From Candidatus Melainabacteria bacterium (GTDB taxonomy: Bacteria > Cyanobacteriota > Vampirovibrionia > Obscuribacterales > Obscuribacteraceae): DNA of 17,596 nt. The notes under the pieces are model-generated. The model worked only from the letters and a program-made list of their open reading frames with translations. It did not search any database and was not told the origin of the DNA. Both the position numbers and the translations under genes were made by a program. The stretch lies in contig PLXC01000121.1 in NCBI GenBank assembly GCA_003151275.1, forward strand, positions 1-17,596. Reading direction: 5' to 3'. Positions 6,837 through 14,885 of the stretch are shown piece after piece. Within the stretch, counting starts at the first letter, position 1. Each line of letters begins with the position of its first letter.

Positions 6837-8274
6837 TCATTTGTGGAACTCTCGACAAGTTGGACACAGTATTGTTCCTCTTTTGTAGTTTCCAACCACA
6901 TGAAACAACAGTTGAGTCCATCGATGACGCTCCGGAGCGAAGCACCGAAAAGGCAACTCAATATGACTGCCAGGGTTCAGATGAGTGGCTTTCGGAAACG
7001 CTCCCTGAGTGCGATCTATGTAGCGCGCCACCTCTGGATATTTTTCTTTCAAGCTGTCCAACGGATGAAGTCGAGCTCCTCTACAAAAACCGCATCCACT
7101 ATTACCCTTCTGTGCAGATCTGACAACAGCATCGATATGAGCACTGAAGACGTGGTAGGCAACACGTGGGCATTGGAACGTTGTTTCCTTATTGCTTCGG
7201 GGTCGAACTGTCTTAGGGTCGATCTCGCTGTTTGCCGCCCGCATCATTGCAGCAACTTGAGGATACTTTGCCGCCAAGCTGTCGCGATACAAAACTTTTA
7301 GTCCTTTGCATGTTGGACAACCGTTCGAACCTGACTTCCAAGAACGAACCACGCTAGCGACCGTGGCGTTGAAATCATGATCAGCAGACCGAAAACATCT
7401 GAACCACCTTTTCTTCGTTGAAAATGGTCTGATCTGCGACGGTTTCAGTGAGCCGTTCTTTGTCGGATGAAACATCTTTGCGACACCCGGAAACCTCGAT
7501 GCCAGGCTGTTATCTAAAGCCGGTTGGTTTCTGTTGCCGTGACATACACCACAACCAATGCCGTGGGTGCGATCATATGCTGAAGCTTTCCACTCATGCC
7601 CCACGCCACAGCTGCCTAGCCACACAAAAATTTCCTTTGAGTTCATCGAAAATATCTGCCGGAGTGATTCGACGATTTCTTTTCGGTTCTTCACCGGGAC
7701 GAAAATGGTTTTTAGGAAACCACTTAGCATTAGCCTTACTGGCTGGATACAGCATTCGATTTTTCGTGGGATGGAAGTCGGCGGCAATATTTGGAAACTT
7801 GATAGATAACCTATTGTCGTTTGTTACATAGTATCCCTGACATGCCCTGCACTCTCCGTAAGACCTGCACCGCACAGCAATTTTGGTTTTGTATGTGTGC
7901 GATTTATTTACTCGGCAAATCCAAAACACATTTTTTTGTGAGCCGCACGGAACATCTTTCGGGTGCAGAGATCCATTGAGCTCGGGATGCCAGTAGCGTG
8001 CCACATCGGGGCGGAGCACGAGCAAGGACTTCTTTGGGTCAACAACTTTGCCTCCGCAGATATTGCAGCCAGTTCCCTTTCCGGTGCGATTATGCACCTT
8101 TGTGACATAGGTGTGAGACGGGTCTTTCTCACAGCGCCAAGTCATCGGTCGATTTGAGCCTGCGCACACCATGTCAGCCGTAATACCGTTGTTTAGGTTC
8201 GGATCGAGCTGCCGAGCCATATCTGGGCACATGGCGGCAAGCGAGTTGAATTCGTTGGGAATGGAGGATGGCAT
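6837..8274 (-). pseudogene. Repeated zinc-ribbon protein (DUF4379-like), frameshifted
   Basis: Six copies of a roughly 60-residue unit are seen, each with a helix of the type SLA..YP.VA..(W)HP.N and a treble-clef zinc ribbon (C...H.....CxxC). The CxxC pairs read CNIC, CRAC, CGVC, CPTC, CGFC and CPTC. Units 1-2 and the start of unit 3 are in the frame from ATG 8274 (to residue 211). The rest is in the next frame, open to the TGA at 6837-6839. Reading must shift by one base near 7640-7646, within ITPADIFDE / NSKEIFVW, to keep unit 3 continuous. Unit 3 is also about 30 residues longer than the others, with a basic insert. Either a one-base indel has split the gene, a programmed shift exists, or translation restarts at ATG 7646. 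Such arrays occur in uncharacterised, probably nucleic-acid-binding proteins and sometimes precede nuclease domains; no nuclease domain follows here. A TTG start at 8295 is also open. Confidence 0.75.
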
Positions 8275-8537
8275 TGCACATTTCTCGCTACGCAACTAGT
8301 GCGGAAACACACTCCACAAGCTCGTTATAATTGAACAGCCTGTCTAGAATAGTTATTTCCCACTCCATCTGCACGAATCACACCAGCAGCAAGCGTCCTG
8401 GCGTGTAGCGGGATATTCTCCTGCTGAACAGTTGATCTCGAGCAGTCTCTATCTTCTTAACTGATGCTTAAAATATCAAGCGTTGTCAAGAAGTTGTTAT
8501 ACATTTGAAATTGCCCACCCTACGGCAATTTACTAAC

Positions 8538-9404
8538 ATGTTTCCGATACGAGACAACATCGCTTCTAATCGTTTTCCAATAGTCAATACTTCTCTCATA
8601 GTCGCCAACGTTATTGCGTATTTGTTTGAAGTGTCTCGCCCACACCTCAATGTGTTTGTGAACGAGCACGGAATGATCGCGTCGAGATTCGTGCACCACT
8701 TTGATCTGGCTCAGCTTGGCACCAGTTTTTCGTCGATGTTTATGCACGCCAGCGCGGCGCACATATTTGGAAATCTGTGGATACTCTACATCTTCGGCGA
8801 CAATGTCGAAGATCGATTGGGTCGATTCAAATATTTATGGTTCTACCTGTTGTGCGGACTGATTGCAGATTTCGTTAGTATCGCTGTCAATCCGAATTCA
8901 ACGATGCCGGTGGTGGGCGCAAGCGGAGCGATCGCGGGCGTGATGGCAGCTTACCTGGTTCTTTATCCGAAAGCGGAAGTGCAGACGCAGTTTCTTCTGT
9001 GGTATCCGGAGGTGCGCGCCTGGATAATCATAGGCGGATGGTTTCTTCTCAATTGCGTCTGCGGCTACTTGCAACTCGATGCCACCATTGGCTGGTTCGC
9101 TCACATCGGTGGTTTCATCGGCGGTGCCATCTTAGTTTGTCTGCTAACAAATCGCGAAGATCGTGAACGTGTTTCAGCTTCGGCGCGTTTGATTCCAGCG
9201 TTCAATTGGATAACTTGCACGCTCATGATGATCGCGATCACTAGCTGCAATGTGGCTTTCGCTCTGGTCACACATGGACTGTCAGACCATAGGACTGAAT
9301 CGGATTTTGAACAAGCAGTGAAGAAAGTTCCTAAAATCCAGTCGACTCCGAGGGGCAAAGCAAAAGCTCCTCACGGGAAGAGCCGCAGATTTTCGAAGCC
9401 GTAG
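8538..9404 (+). CDS. Rhomboid-family intramembrane serine protease
   Basis: This 288-residue membrane protein has the rhomboid signature: the AHIFGNLWILYIFGDNVED segment (H75, N79), the catalytic serine in VVGASGAIAG (S129) and the catalytic histidine in FAHIGGFIGG (H189). About six hydrophobic segments are visible (near 18-32, 75-90, 98-115, 127-143, 161-178, 185-203), with one more at about 225-246, and then a basic soluble tail (KAKAPHGKSRRFSKP). The N-terminus MFPIRDN..SNRFPIVN is typical of this branch and supports the ATG at 8538; a TTG at 8505 is open but unlikely. Rhomboids cut transmembrane substrates within the inner membrane. The gene is the only plus-strand gene in the middle of the window, divergent from the zinc-ribbon gene, and has no evident link to the isonitrile operon. 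All catalytic residues are present, so it should be active. Confidence 0.93.
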   Translation: MFPIRDNIASNRFPIVNTSLIVANVIAYLFEVSRPHLNVFVNEHGMIASRFVHHFDLAQLGTSFSSMFMHASAAHIFGNLWILYIFGDNVEDRLGRFKYLWFYLLCGLIADFVSIAVNPNSTMPVVGASGAIAGVMAAYLVLYPKAEVQTQFLLWYPEVRAWIIIGGWFLLNCVCGYLQLDATIGWFAHIGGFIGGAILVCLLTNREDRERVSASARLIPAFNWITCTLMMIAITSCNVAFALVTHGLSDHRTESDFEQAVKKVPKIQSTPRGKAKAPHGKSRRFSKP

Positions 9405-9417
9405 ATTCGATGCGGCT
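9381..9417 (+). terminator. Hairpin at the end of the rhomboid gene, possible terminator
   Basis: AGCCGCA (9381-9387) pairs perfectly with TGCGGCT (9411-9417), and a smaller AGCCG/CGGCT pairing (9397-9401/9413-9417) competes with it. The hairpin spans the rhomboid stop codon. The tail is GTGTGTTTGTGT rather than a clean T-run, so function as a terminator is weakly supported. Confidence 0.28.
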
Positions 9418-9503
9418 GTGTGTTTGTGTATCAAAGAAGAATGCAGACGCCGCGCTCTAATGATTCTCTTTTCGCTCAATTCCGTGAGGAGCCGAGTAAT
9501 GAT

Positions 9504-10031
9504 TTAGAAAGGGAATTTTTTCGTGTAAATCATGTAGGCCAATTGTTCGTTGCACCCATATTTTTGGTAGGTGTCATCACGCATAAACAACCCTGATCTC
9601 CCACCGGGTGAATATTCTGGAGTGTAATAAGAGACCACGTTCGGCTTGAATTCCAGGTTTGGTAGCTTGTCGAGACCTTGTTGCAACCACGATGTGCGTG
9701 TGTCCATAAAATTGAGCGGCAAACCTAGAAAGGTTTTTCCAATTTGCGATACATCTGGAGCTTTCAAATCAAATGGCAGTGACGAAATTGGAGTGTCAAA
9801 TTTAGTGCTTGTCAAACTGTCGATGAGTGGCTGAACATGGAAAGCGTTAGCGTCGTCCTGCAACTCGAAAAATGAGTGAGTCGATGCATTAGTTAGATCT
9901 TGAACACCGGGTGATTCCTTGGCTTTTTGAGCTTGGTCCGTCACCCACTGCGAAGTCTGACCCCAGAAATTCGTTTTCTCGGGTGCAGGCAACTGGCTGA
10001 TGAACGTGATTGGGCTTTCAAATCCGCTCAT
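9504..10031 (-). CDS. Hypothetical protein after the isonitrile operon
   Basis: I do not recognise this 176-residue protein. From the ATG at 10029-10031 (AGAGGA ten bases upstream) it runs MSGFESPITFISQLPAPEK and ends GCNEQLAYMIYTKKFPF. It has no signal peptide, no membrane segment and one cysteine (from this start). It is rich in aromatic and polar residues, with a loose proline-leucine repeat (SSLPFDLKAPD, GLPLNFMD, LDKLPNLEFKPN). A longer start at 10073 adds a short CSC-containing extension but has no ribosome binding site. It follows the ATP-grasp gene by 117 bases on the same strand, so it may belong to the operon, but unlike the genes before it is not translationally coupled. It could be a substrate, a binding protein or an unrelated gene. 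Confidence 0.62.
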   Translation of the reverse strand: MSGFESPITFISQLPAPEKTNFWGQTSQWVTDQAQKAKESPGVQDLTNASTHSFFELQDDANAFHVQPLIDSLTSTKFDTPISSLPFDLKAPDVSQIGKTFLGLPLNFMDTRTSWLQQGLDKLPNLEFKPNVVSYYTPEYSPGGRSGLFMRDDTYQKYGCNEQLAYMIYTKKFPF

Positions 10032-10148
10032 GTGTTCATGGTCCTCTGCAAATGACTTCTGACAGGAACACATTTATCAATTGAAGATAACAATCAGATA
10101 ACAGGTCCCATAGAACTTTGAGGCGCCATCATTTGGACGAAGGACTTA

Positions 10149-11381
10149 TCAACTTTGCTCGACAACAAGTTCCGATTCCATGCTGCGAATCCTTTTGTAA
10201 TCAGACATGACTAAATGCCGGTTGCCAGCCAATGCGATAATTCCGATACTCGTCAAATAGTCCACCGTCTGTGGAACTTCATCACCGTTCTTAAACCAAA
10301 TATTCTCATTTAAAAAGGTCGGTAACTCCGAAACTTTGTCAAAGACCTCTGCATTAGATATTTTTCCGCGAATGGGAGACTTTAAAAAGACGGGCATCAC
10401 CGTTTTTTTGAAGGCATATTCTTTAGTTGAGACATCTCCGTCTGCATAGATCTCAACTAATTTGTCGGCTTGACTGCTGCCGGAGGCTTCTCGAGCGAAG
10501 CCAACAACTGGACCACCACACATCCTGGCACCAGTTTCGATGAGGCGTGGACCATCTTTTGTGAGCATTATTTCGTTGTGAGCGGCTCCCCAGCGAATTC
10601 CCAATGCATCTAAGGCTTTTTTTGTGTACTCAAATAATTGACCGTATGCTTCTTCGCTATAAGGCACGAATTCAACACGATCGTAAACAGTTTCGCGACC
10701 GTTGAACGACATTTTATTGTATTTGATCAAATGGGCTAGATAGTGTTTCCCATTGGCACTGACGGTGCCCACAGCAAACTCGGTTCCTACAGCCTGTTCT
10801 TGCACGACCGCGGTTTCATTTGTTTTTCCGGTGATTTTAGATGGTTCGCATAGAACGCTATTAAAAGCTCTTCTCCAATCACCTCGTGCAGGAATGTGAA
10901 AGACATTGTCACTGCCTGCTGATGCTGCGGGTTTAACTATTAGCGGACGATCAAGTAATTGGCTTGTCTTAATCCAATCTTCGACTGCATCTTCGGATGC
11001 CGTATTGATTGTCTTAAGCGCTGGTACGCCCGCATTTTGCAAAGCTTCTTGCATCAGTGCCTTGTGCAGTCTATTTTGCGATTTCTTGGGATCATTGGCA
11101 AAGTGTGGTGTCATTGCTAGTGCCAGAGCTTCGGCAAGAGGAACCCCTTCTTCGGCACCGGGGATAATGGCAAGCGGGTCGAACTTTTTAAGAATATCGA
11201 CAAGATTTGGTTGCTCCGGAATAATTTCGATAAAGTCCGCTGTTTGAATTTTCGCTCCAAACCCAGTCCAATCTGATGTTTTGAGTGTTACCGCAACGGA
11301 CTGTACTCCTCGAGTCTTAAAAGCCGGAGCTAACTCGATGCCAGACGACAACGGTTCTACAATAACTACTGGTCTGCTCAT
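10149..11381 (-). CDS. ATP-grasp ligase (carboxylate-amine ligase class)
   Basis: This 410-residue protein has the ATP-grasp fold: an N-terminal Rossmann-like domain (1-95, VVIVEPLSSGIELAPAF, AIIPGAEEGV), the ATP-binding lysine with its glycine-rich loop (RPLIVKPAASAGSDNV, K150 to 160), the adenine-strand segment (VVQEQAVGTEFAVG, 192-205) and the Mg-binding segment (HNEIMLTKDGPRLIETGARMCGG, E270 and E282). This resembles the ligases that build dipeptides and amide-linked natural products by an acyl-phosphate (BacD-, carnosine synthase- and pyrrolysine/biotin-carboxylase-like). The ATG overlaps the TGA of the flavoenzyme as ATGA, so the two are made together. AAAGG lies ten bases upstream. I infer that it joins the carboxylate of the isonitrile acid to an amine, or an amino acid to the product; the partner is unknown. 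Confidence 0.88.
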   Translation of the reverse strand: MSRPVVIVEPLSSGIELAPAFKTRGVQSVAVTLKTSDWTGFGAKIQTADFIEIIPEQPNLVDILKKFDPLAIIPGAEEGVPLAEALALAMTPHFANDPKKSQNRLHKALMQEALQNAGVPALKTINTASEDAVEDWIKTSQLLDRPLIVKPAASAGSDNVFHIPARGDWRRAFNSVLCEPSKITGKTNETAVVQEQAVGTEFAVGTVSANGKHYLAHLIKYNKMSFNGRETVYDRVEFVPYSEEAYGQLFEYTKKALDALGIRWGAAHNEIMLTKDGPRLIETGARMCGGPVVGFAREASGSSQADKLVEIYADGDVSTKEYAFKKTVMPVFLKSPIRGKISNAEVFDKVSELPTFLNENIWFKNGDEVPQTVDYLTSIGIIALAGNRHLVMSDYKRIRSMESELVVEQS

Positions 11382-12853
11382 GCGCTATATACCTTTGATG
11401 AATCCAATTTTCTGATCGAACATAACTCGAGTAAAGAATCAATTTTGTTCAGTGGTGCAGATGCTTGAATGTAGGAATCAGGTCTCACTAACAGTGCCTG
11501 ATTCTCGTATTGTCTGCTGTGTGTCCAAAAATTTCCTCGGCTTTCGTTTGGAAAAATCTGAATCACTTTTACATACTCTGTAAATTTCAAATCGAATTTG
11601 CAATCGCCGAAGATAAATATAGTGAACTTCGTATAGTCCATTAGAGAGTAGAGCCGTCTTGTGGCGTTGTCATTGAACACTTCAAAATCAAAGAGTCGCG
11701 AGCCGTTGATTCCGGCGTCTGCATAGCGAACGCCCATTCCAGTGATGTTTCCAGCACGTTTTTCTACGATCTTCACGTAGTCTTCGGCGTGCGTGCCGCT
11801 GGCTGAAAATTTGGTCGAGCGAACAAGTTCGCCCGATGTCGCTATCACATCGAGAGCCACAGGTTTGCGCTCATCTTCGTAGCTGTGCAGAAGTTCTTTG
11901 GGTGCTTCAAATTTGAGTACCATATTGAGCTTCCACATCAAATTGAAAGCGTCTGCAAGACCGGTGTTGAGCCCTTGCCCGCCGTTTACCGAATGTACAT
12001 GGCACGCATCTCCTACAAGAAAAACACGGTCATGGACAAAGAAGTTCTCGGCCACAGATTCTTTAACAGCAAATTGCGAAAACCAAACTATTTCTTTGAA
12101 AGCCAAAGTATGAGGCTGCATCGCGCGATTGATTTTAGCAATCGCCTCATCTATGGTGAAATCTTTCGTATCCATTCTGACGTAGAATCGATCGATTTCG
12201 CCTTCTCTGGGAATCCAGGCTACATCAGATGTTTCAGCCTGAAATACGATAATTTCAGGAACTTTTGGAAAATCCGATTCGATAATGCCGTCGATTACAG
12301 CCCAAACAATTTGTGGTCGAGTGATCGCGAAAGGTATTTCAAAATGATCTCGAACAAAAGAGTGAGCACCGTCAGCACCAATAACGTAGCGCGATTGAAT
12401 GCGCTCTCCGGTTGAAAGAGTCGTCAGACATCCTGTGCTGTTGGTCTTAATAGATTCAATAGACGTTGAGCGTTTTACAGCCGCATCAATCTCTTGAAGT
12501 TTGCCATCTAGTAGCTTTTCCAAATGAGACTGTCCAAGCATGAGAAAATGTTTGTGCAAGCAACCTTCCAGCTGGTCCCACCACTTTGATTGGCGCGAAA
12601 CAAATTTCCCATTGGCCCAAACGGAACTTGTGTTGCAGGTCTTTCCTAAAGGATAGAGCTCATCGAACAAGTCGACCAACTCGAGAAGCTGCAATGTGCG
12701 TGCGTTGAGTGCATCAGCTCGTCCTACTTGTAAGGGACCTTCTGACTTATCGACAACTACGACGTCGATACCGCAAAGTTGTCCAAGATATGCGCACATG
12801 AGTCCAACCGGACCGGCCCCAACAACTACAATATCAACAACCCTTGTGCTCAT
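11378..12853 (-). CDS. FAD-dependent monooxygenase of the isonitrile operon
   Basis: This 491-residue group A flavoprotein hydroxylase has the Rossmann motif VVGAGPVGL (G12, G14, G17), the DG motif VIGADGAHSFVRD (D161-G162) and the GD motif VFLVGDACHVHSVNGGQGLNTG (G281-D282). It lacks a full thioredoxin-like C-terminus but ends with the LLVRPDSYIQASAP segment of that domain. It should hydroxylate an aromatic ring or oxidise a related substrate with NAD(P)H and O2. It is a different family from PvcC of the Pseudomonas pvc operon, which is HpaB-like, so it is an alternative solution for the same step or a new one. Both ends overlap neighbours: the ATG overlaps the oxygenase stop (GGAG eight bases upstream) and the TGA overlaps the ATP-grasp start. 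It shares its fold with the 608-residue flavoenzyme at 4706, but the two are clearly divergent paralogues. Confidence 0.9.
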   Translation of the reverse strand: MSTRVVDIVVVGAGPVGLMCAYLGQLCGIDVVVVDKSEGPLQVGRADALNARTLQLLELVDLFDELYPLGKTCNTSSVWANGKFVSRQSKWWDQLEGCLHKHFLMLGQSHLEKLLDGKLQEIDAAVKRSTSIESIKTNSTGCLTTLSTGERIQSRYVIGADGAHSFVRDHFEIPFAITRPQIVWAVIDGIIESDFPKVPEIIVFQAETSDVAWIPREGEIDRFYVRMDTKDFTIDEAIAKINRAMQPHTLAFKEIVWFSQFAVKESVAENFFVHDRVFLVGDACHVHSVNGGQGLNTGLADAFNLMWKLNMVLKFEAPKELLHSYEDERKPVALDVIATSGELVRSTKFSASGTHAEDYVKIVEKRAGNITGMGVRYADAGINGSRLFDFEVFNDNATRRLYSLMDYTKFTIFIFGDCKFDLKFTEYVKVIQIFPNESRGNFWTHSRQYENQALLVRPDSYIQASAPLNKIDSLLELCSIRKLDSSKVYSA

Positions 12854-13686
12854 TGGTAAGACTCCAGACCTGGGTTATCGAACGGCGGATCACTAAGGAC
12901 GTGAACTCTTTGTATATGACGAGGAGATTTGGATATAAATTTTTCTCTGCCATGTAACAGTGAAAAATTATCGGCGATGACCACATCTCCAGTTTGCCAC
13001 TCATGCGCGTAGAAGTTGTCCGCCGAATAAAGAGCGTCTTCCAAACTTTGATGAAAATCATTCAACTCGTCGTTGTCGACGCCTGTAAATTCAAGCACTG
13101 GTGGATTGATAAAATGCCCTTTGGCTGCGGTGTGAGGCTCACCATAGCGAATTACGGAGACATCTCGGTGTGGATGGTTGGTGATAATCGGCGACAGTGT
13201 CTTGCTGTTATAAAATTCCATCTTTCTTTCGTAGACACCAGTCACTCTGGTCCACATTTCTTTTGTTTGAGAAGATGCAGACTGCAATGCCAAAGTGGTG
13301 TTCGAAAAAGTTGTCGCTCCACCTTGACCTGGCAGAGGAGCTTGTACGCAATGAAAAATTTGATATTCGGGGATTTGTGGTCGGTACATTCCATCCCAAT
13401 GTAGTGGCACATAGCTGCTGTCAAAAATATGATCTGCGGGATTTTCTTGTTGTATTAATTCGAGCACTTTTCCAAATGGCCAGATGCTCACTTCACCCCA
13501 TGATTCGCAATAGTCAGAAAATTGCCCGGCATTATCGAATGTCTCAAACCCTCTCAATACAAGTAATTGATTTAGCCTGAACAAATGACGCAAGGATTCG
13601 ATATCTAGATCCTGAACTTGCACTTTGCCCTTCTCAGGTTCAACGAGCACGCCAAAAGGCTTGAGATTCGTGATTTTAAAATTCAC
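12850..13686 (-). CDS. isnB: Fe(II)/2-oxoglutarate oxygenase, IsnB/PvcB-like (TauD family)
   Basis: This 278-residue TauD/TfdA-type enzyme has the iron ligands H96 and D98 (VPLHWDGMY) and H245 (LLHGREKF). Arg residues in PRHIQRVHVL (R256, R260) would bind 2-oxoglutarate. GGATTFSNT and HWDGMYRPQIPEYQIFHC are typical of the PvcB/IsnB group. Known members act on 2-isocyano-3-arylpropanoate made by the synthase, desaturating it with or without decarboxylation. Translation starts at a GTG (13684-13686) that overlaps the synthase stop as GTGA, with GGAGG seven bases upstream. Position directly after isnA is the classic arrangement, which raises confidence above what the fold alone would give. Whether it keeps the carboxylate matters for the ATP-grasp enzyme two genes downstream. 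Confidence 0.9.
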   Translation of the reverse strand: MNFKITNLKPFGVLVEPEKGKVQVQDLDIESLRHLFRLNQLLVLRGFETFDNAGQFSDYCESWGEVSIWPFGKVLELIQQENPADHIFDSSYVPLHWDGMYRPQIPEYQIFHCVQAPLPGQGGATTFSNTTLALQSASSQTKEMWTRVTGVYERKMEFYNSKTLSPIITNHPHRDVSVIRYGEPHTAAKGHFINPPVLEFTGVDNDELNDFHQSLEDALYSADNFYAHEWQTGDVVIADNFSLLHGREKFISKSPRHIQRVHVLSDPPFDNPGLESYQ

Positions 13687-14729
13687 GATTTTGCCTCCCT
13701 CGTTAATTTGTAATGACTGGGTCTTCCATTGGCAGAATAGACTAGAGTCGCACCAAGAGCCTCGGCTTCAGACCGCTTCAGCAGGGTGTAGCCTTCTTCG
13801 CCTTCAACCGCGACGCCATGCCACGGGGTCATCCAGCTCTCATTTCCGATTAAGCGAATTCCCAATTTCGTTGAACCACAAGTTTGAGGATGAATAGACA
13901 ATCGAACCGCATCTGGGAAATGTTCTGAGAGTAGTGCGCTCCAGGCGTTACTTCTTCTTATGACTTCATAAGCTTTTAAGCGGGCCTCCTTCTGAACCGC
14001 CGAGCGACTCCTGGTCTGCCCGGCATGCGTGGCGTCTTCGAATAGAAAGCGAGTGATACCACTGTACATGCGAGTCGCTTCCTGCTCTTCAGGGGTCGCA
14101 AATGGATGGGCACCATTGCGAATTTTTTGTTTGAGAAAGTCTAGGGATTGTCCATAGGTTTTCATGAGTTCATCACGCATTTGGGCAAAGTGAAGACCTT
14201 TGTAAAAATGATCGAGGTTGAAAACAGTAATGTTTGAAACAGACAGCTCCCGTATCAATTGATTTATCTCTATTTGGTAATCAGTGATATCACTCTCTTT
14301 CATCGCGACTACGTCGCTAAAAACTCTTCCATCTGAACACAGAATGATTTTGATTCCTGGTTTGTAAATGCTTTTGATGCGCTGACAAAGAGCCCCCAAA
14401 AAACTGAGTGAAAGCCGTTCAGCATGGTCTGGAAGAGGTCCAAGAACTTTTTCAGGGTTCGGAGACTTACCTGGAAAGGCCGGTAAAATGAAAGTCACGG
14501 GCGCGTTCTGTTTGATAGCTTTGATAATTTTTTGTAGCGGAGGGAATGCGCACTTTTCGCACCCTGCGTTGCAAACGGCGGCACCAGCTGGAACACGTCG
14601 AAACATCATTACTTCAGCCAAAATTCTTTTAGCAATACCCACGACGACGTCTGTGGATTTGCGATCAAGCGCGGAAATTTCAGTGGAGTAGGTCGCTTGA
14701 GCTGGGGAAAAAGAGAGTATAGTCGTCAT
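13683..14729 (-). CDS. isnA: Isonitrile synthase (IsnA/PvcA/DIT1 family)
   Basis: The family core is clear: VTFILPAFPGKSPNPEKVLG (residues 78-97), LPDHAERLSL, IILCSDGRVFSDVV (128-141) and RLSIHPQTCGSTKLGIRL with WMTPWHGV (276-306). Known members condense the amino group of L-tyrosine or L-tryptophan with a carbon from ribulose-5-phosphate to give an isonitrile; sequence alone does not tell which amino acid. I choose the ATG at 14727-14729, giving 348 residues against about 330 for PvcA. The frame is open to an ATG at 14846, but that adds 39 basic, poorly ordered residues and has no ribosome binding site. A CNAGCEKC motif (C53, C57, C60) precedes the core; cysteines here vary in the family. 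It is the first gene of a four-gene overlapping operon, 156 bases downstream of the LysR gene, with room for its own promoter. Confidence 0.93.
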   Translation of the reverse strand: MTTILSFSPAQATYSTEISALDRKSTDVVVGIAKRILAEVMMFRRVPAGAAVCNAGCEKCAFPPLQKIIKAIKQNAPVTFILPAFPGKSPNPEKVLGPLPDHAERLSLSFLGALCQRIKSIYKPGIKIILCSDGRVFSDVVAMKESDITDYQIEINQLIRELSVSNITVFNLDHFYKGLHFAQMRDELMKTYGQSLDFLKQKIRNGAHPFATPEEQEATRMYSGITRFLFEDATHAGQTRSRSAVQKEARLKAYEVIRRSNAWSALLSEHFPDAVRLSIHPQTCGSTKLGIRLIGNESWMTPWHGVAVEGEEGYTLLKRSEAEALGATLVYSANGRPSHYKLTREAKS

Positions 14730-14811
14730 TAAATTGCACTTCGCCAAAGTATTCGCGGCACAAGTTTTGTGCTTCGCTCCGCGTCTGCGGTTTGTTTGTG
14801 GGTATGCGATT

Positions 14812-14841
14812 ATTTTACGACCGAGAATACCATTAGTCCAA
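14812..14841 (-). promoter_or_regulatory. Possible isnA promoter
   Basis: On the minus strand TTGGAC (14836-14841) and TAAAAT (14812-14817) are 18 bases apart. The -10 matches five of six consensus bases but the -35 only three, consistent with an activator-dependent promoter. An AT-rich segment with ATGCAT lies just upstream and could hold LysR half-sites. The transcript would start about 80 bases before the chosen isnA ATG and after the alternative ATG at 14846, which supports the shorter protein. Confidence 0.3.
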
Positions 14842-14885
14842 TGCATTGATTTGATAATAAGTATGCGTGGCGTGCATGACCTCGA

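Noticed and set aside
6843..7301. Plus-strand frame of 152 codons
   Set aside because: Antisense to the zinc-ribbon repeats, which are clearly the coding frame; no ribosome binding site.
11885..12415. Plus-strand frame of 176 codons
   Set aside because: It lies entirely inside the flavin monooxygenase gene on the other strand, has no protein family look, and the minus frame has all FAD motifs.
12994..13580. Two plus-strand frames of 127-136 codons
   Set aside because: Both are antisense to isnB, whose iron ligands and coupling are clear.
13683..14846. IsnA as a radical-SAM enzyme because of CxxxCxxC
   Set aside because: The rest of the protein is a clear PvcA/DIT1 family member with no SAM-binding barrel motifs.
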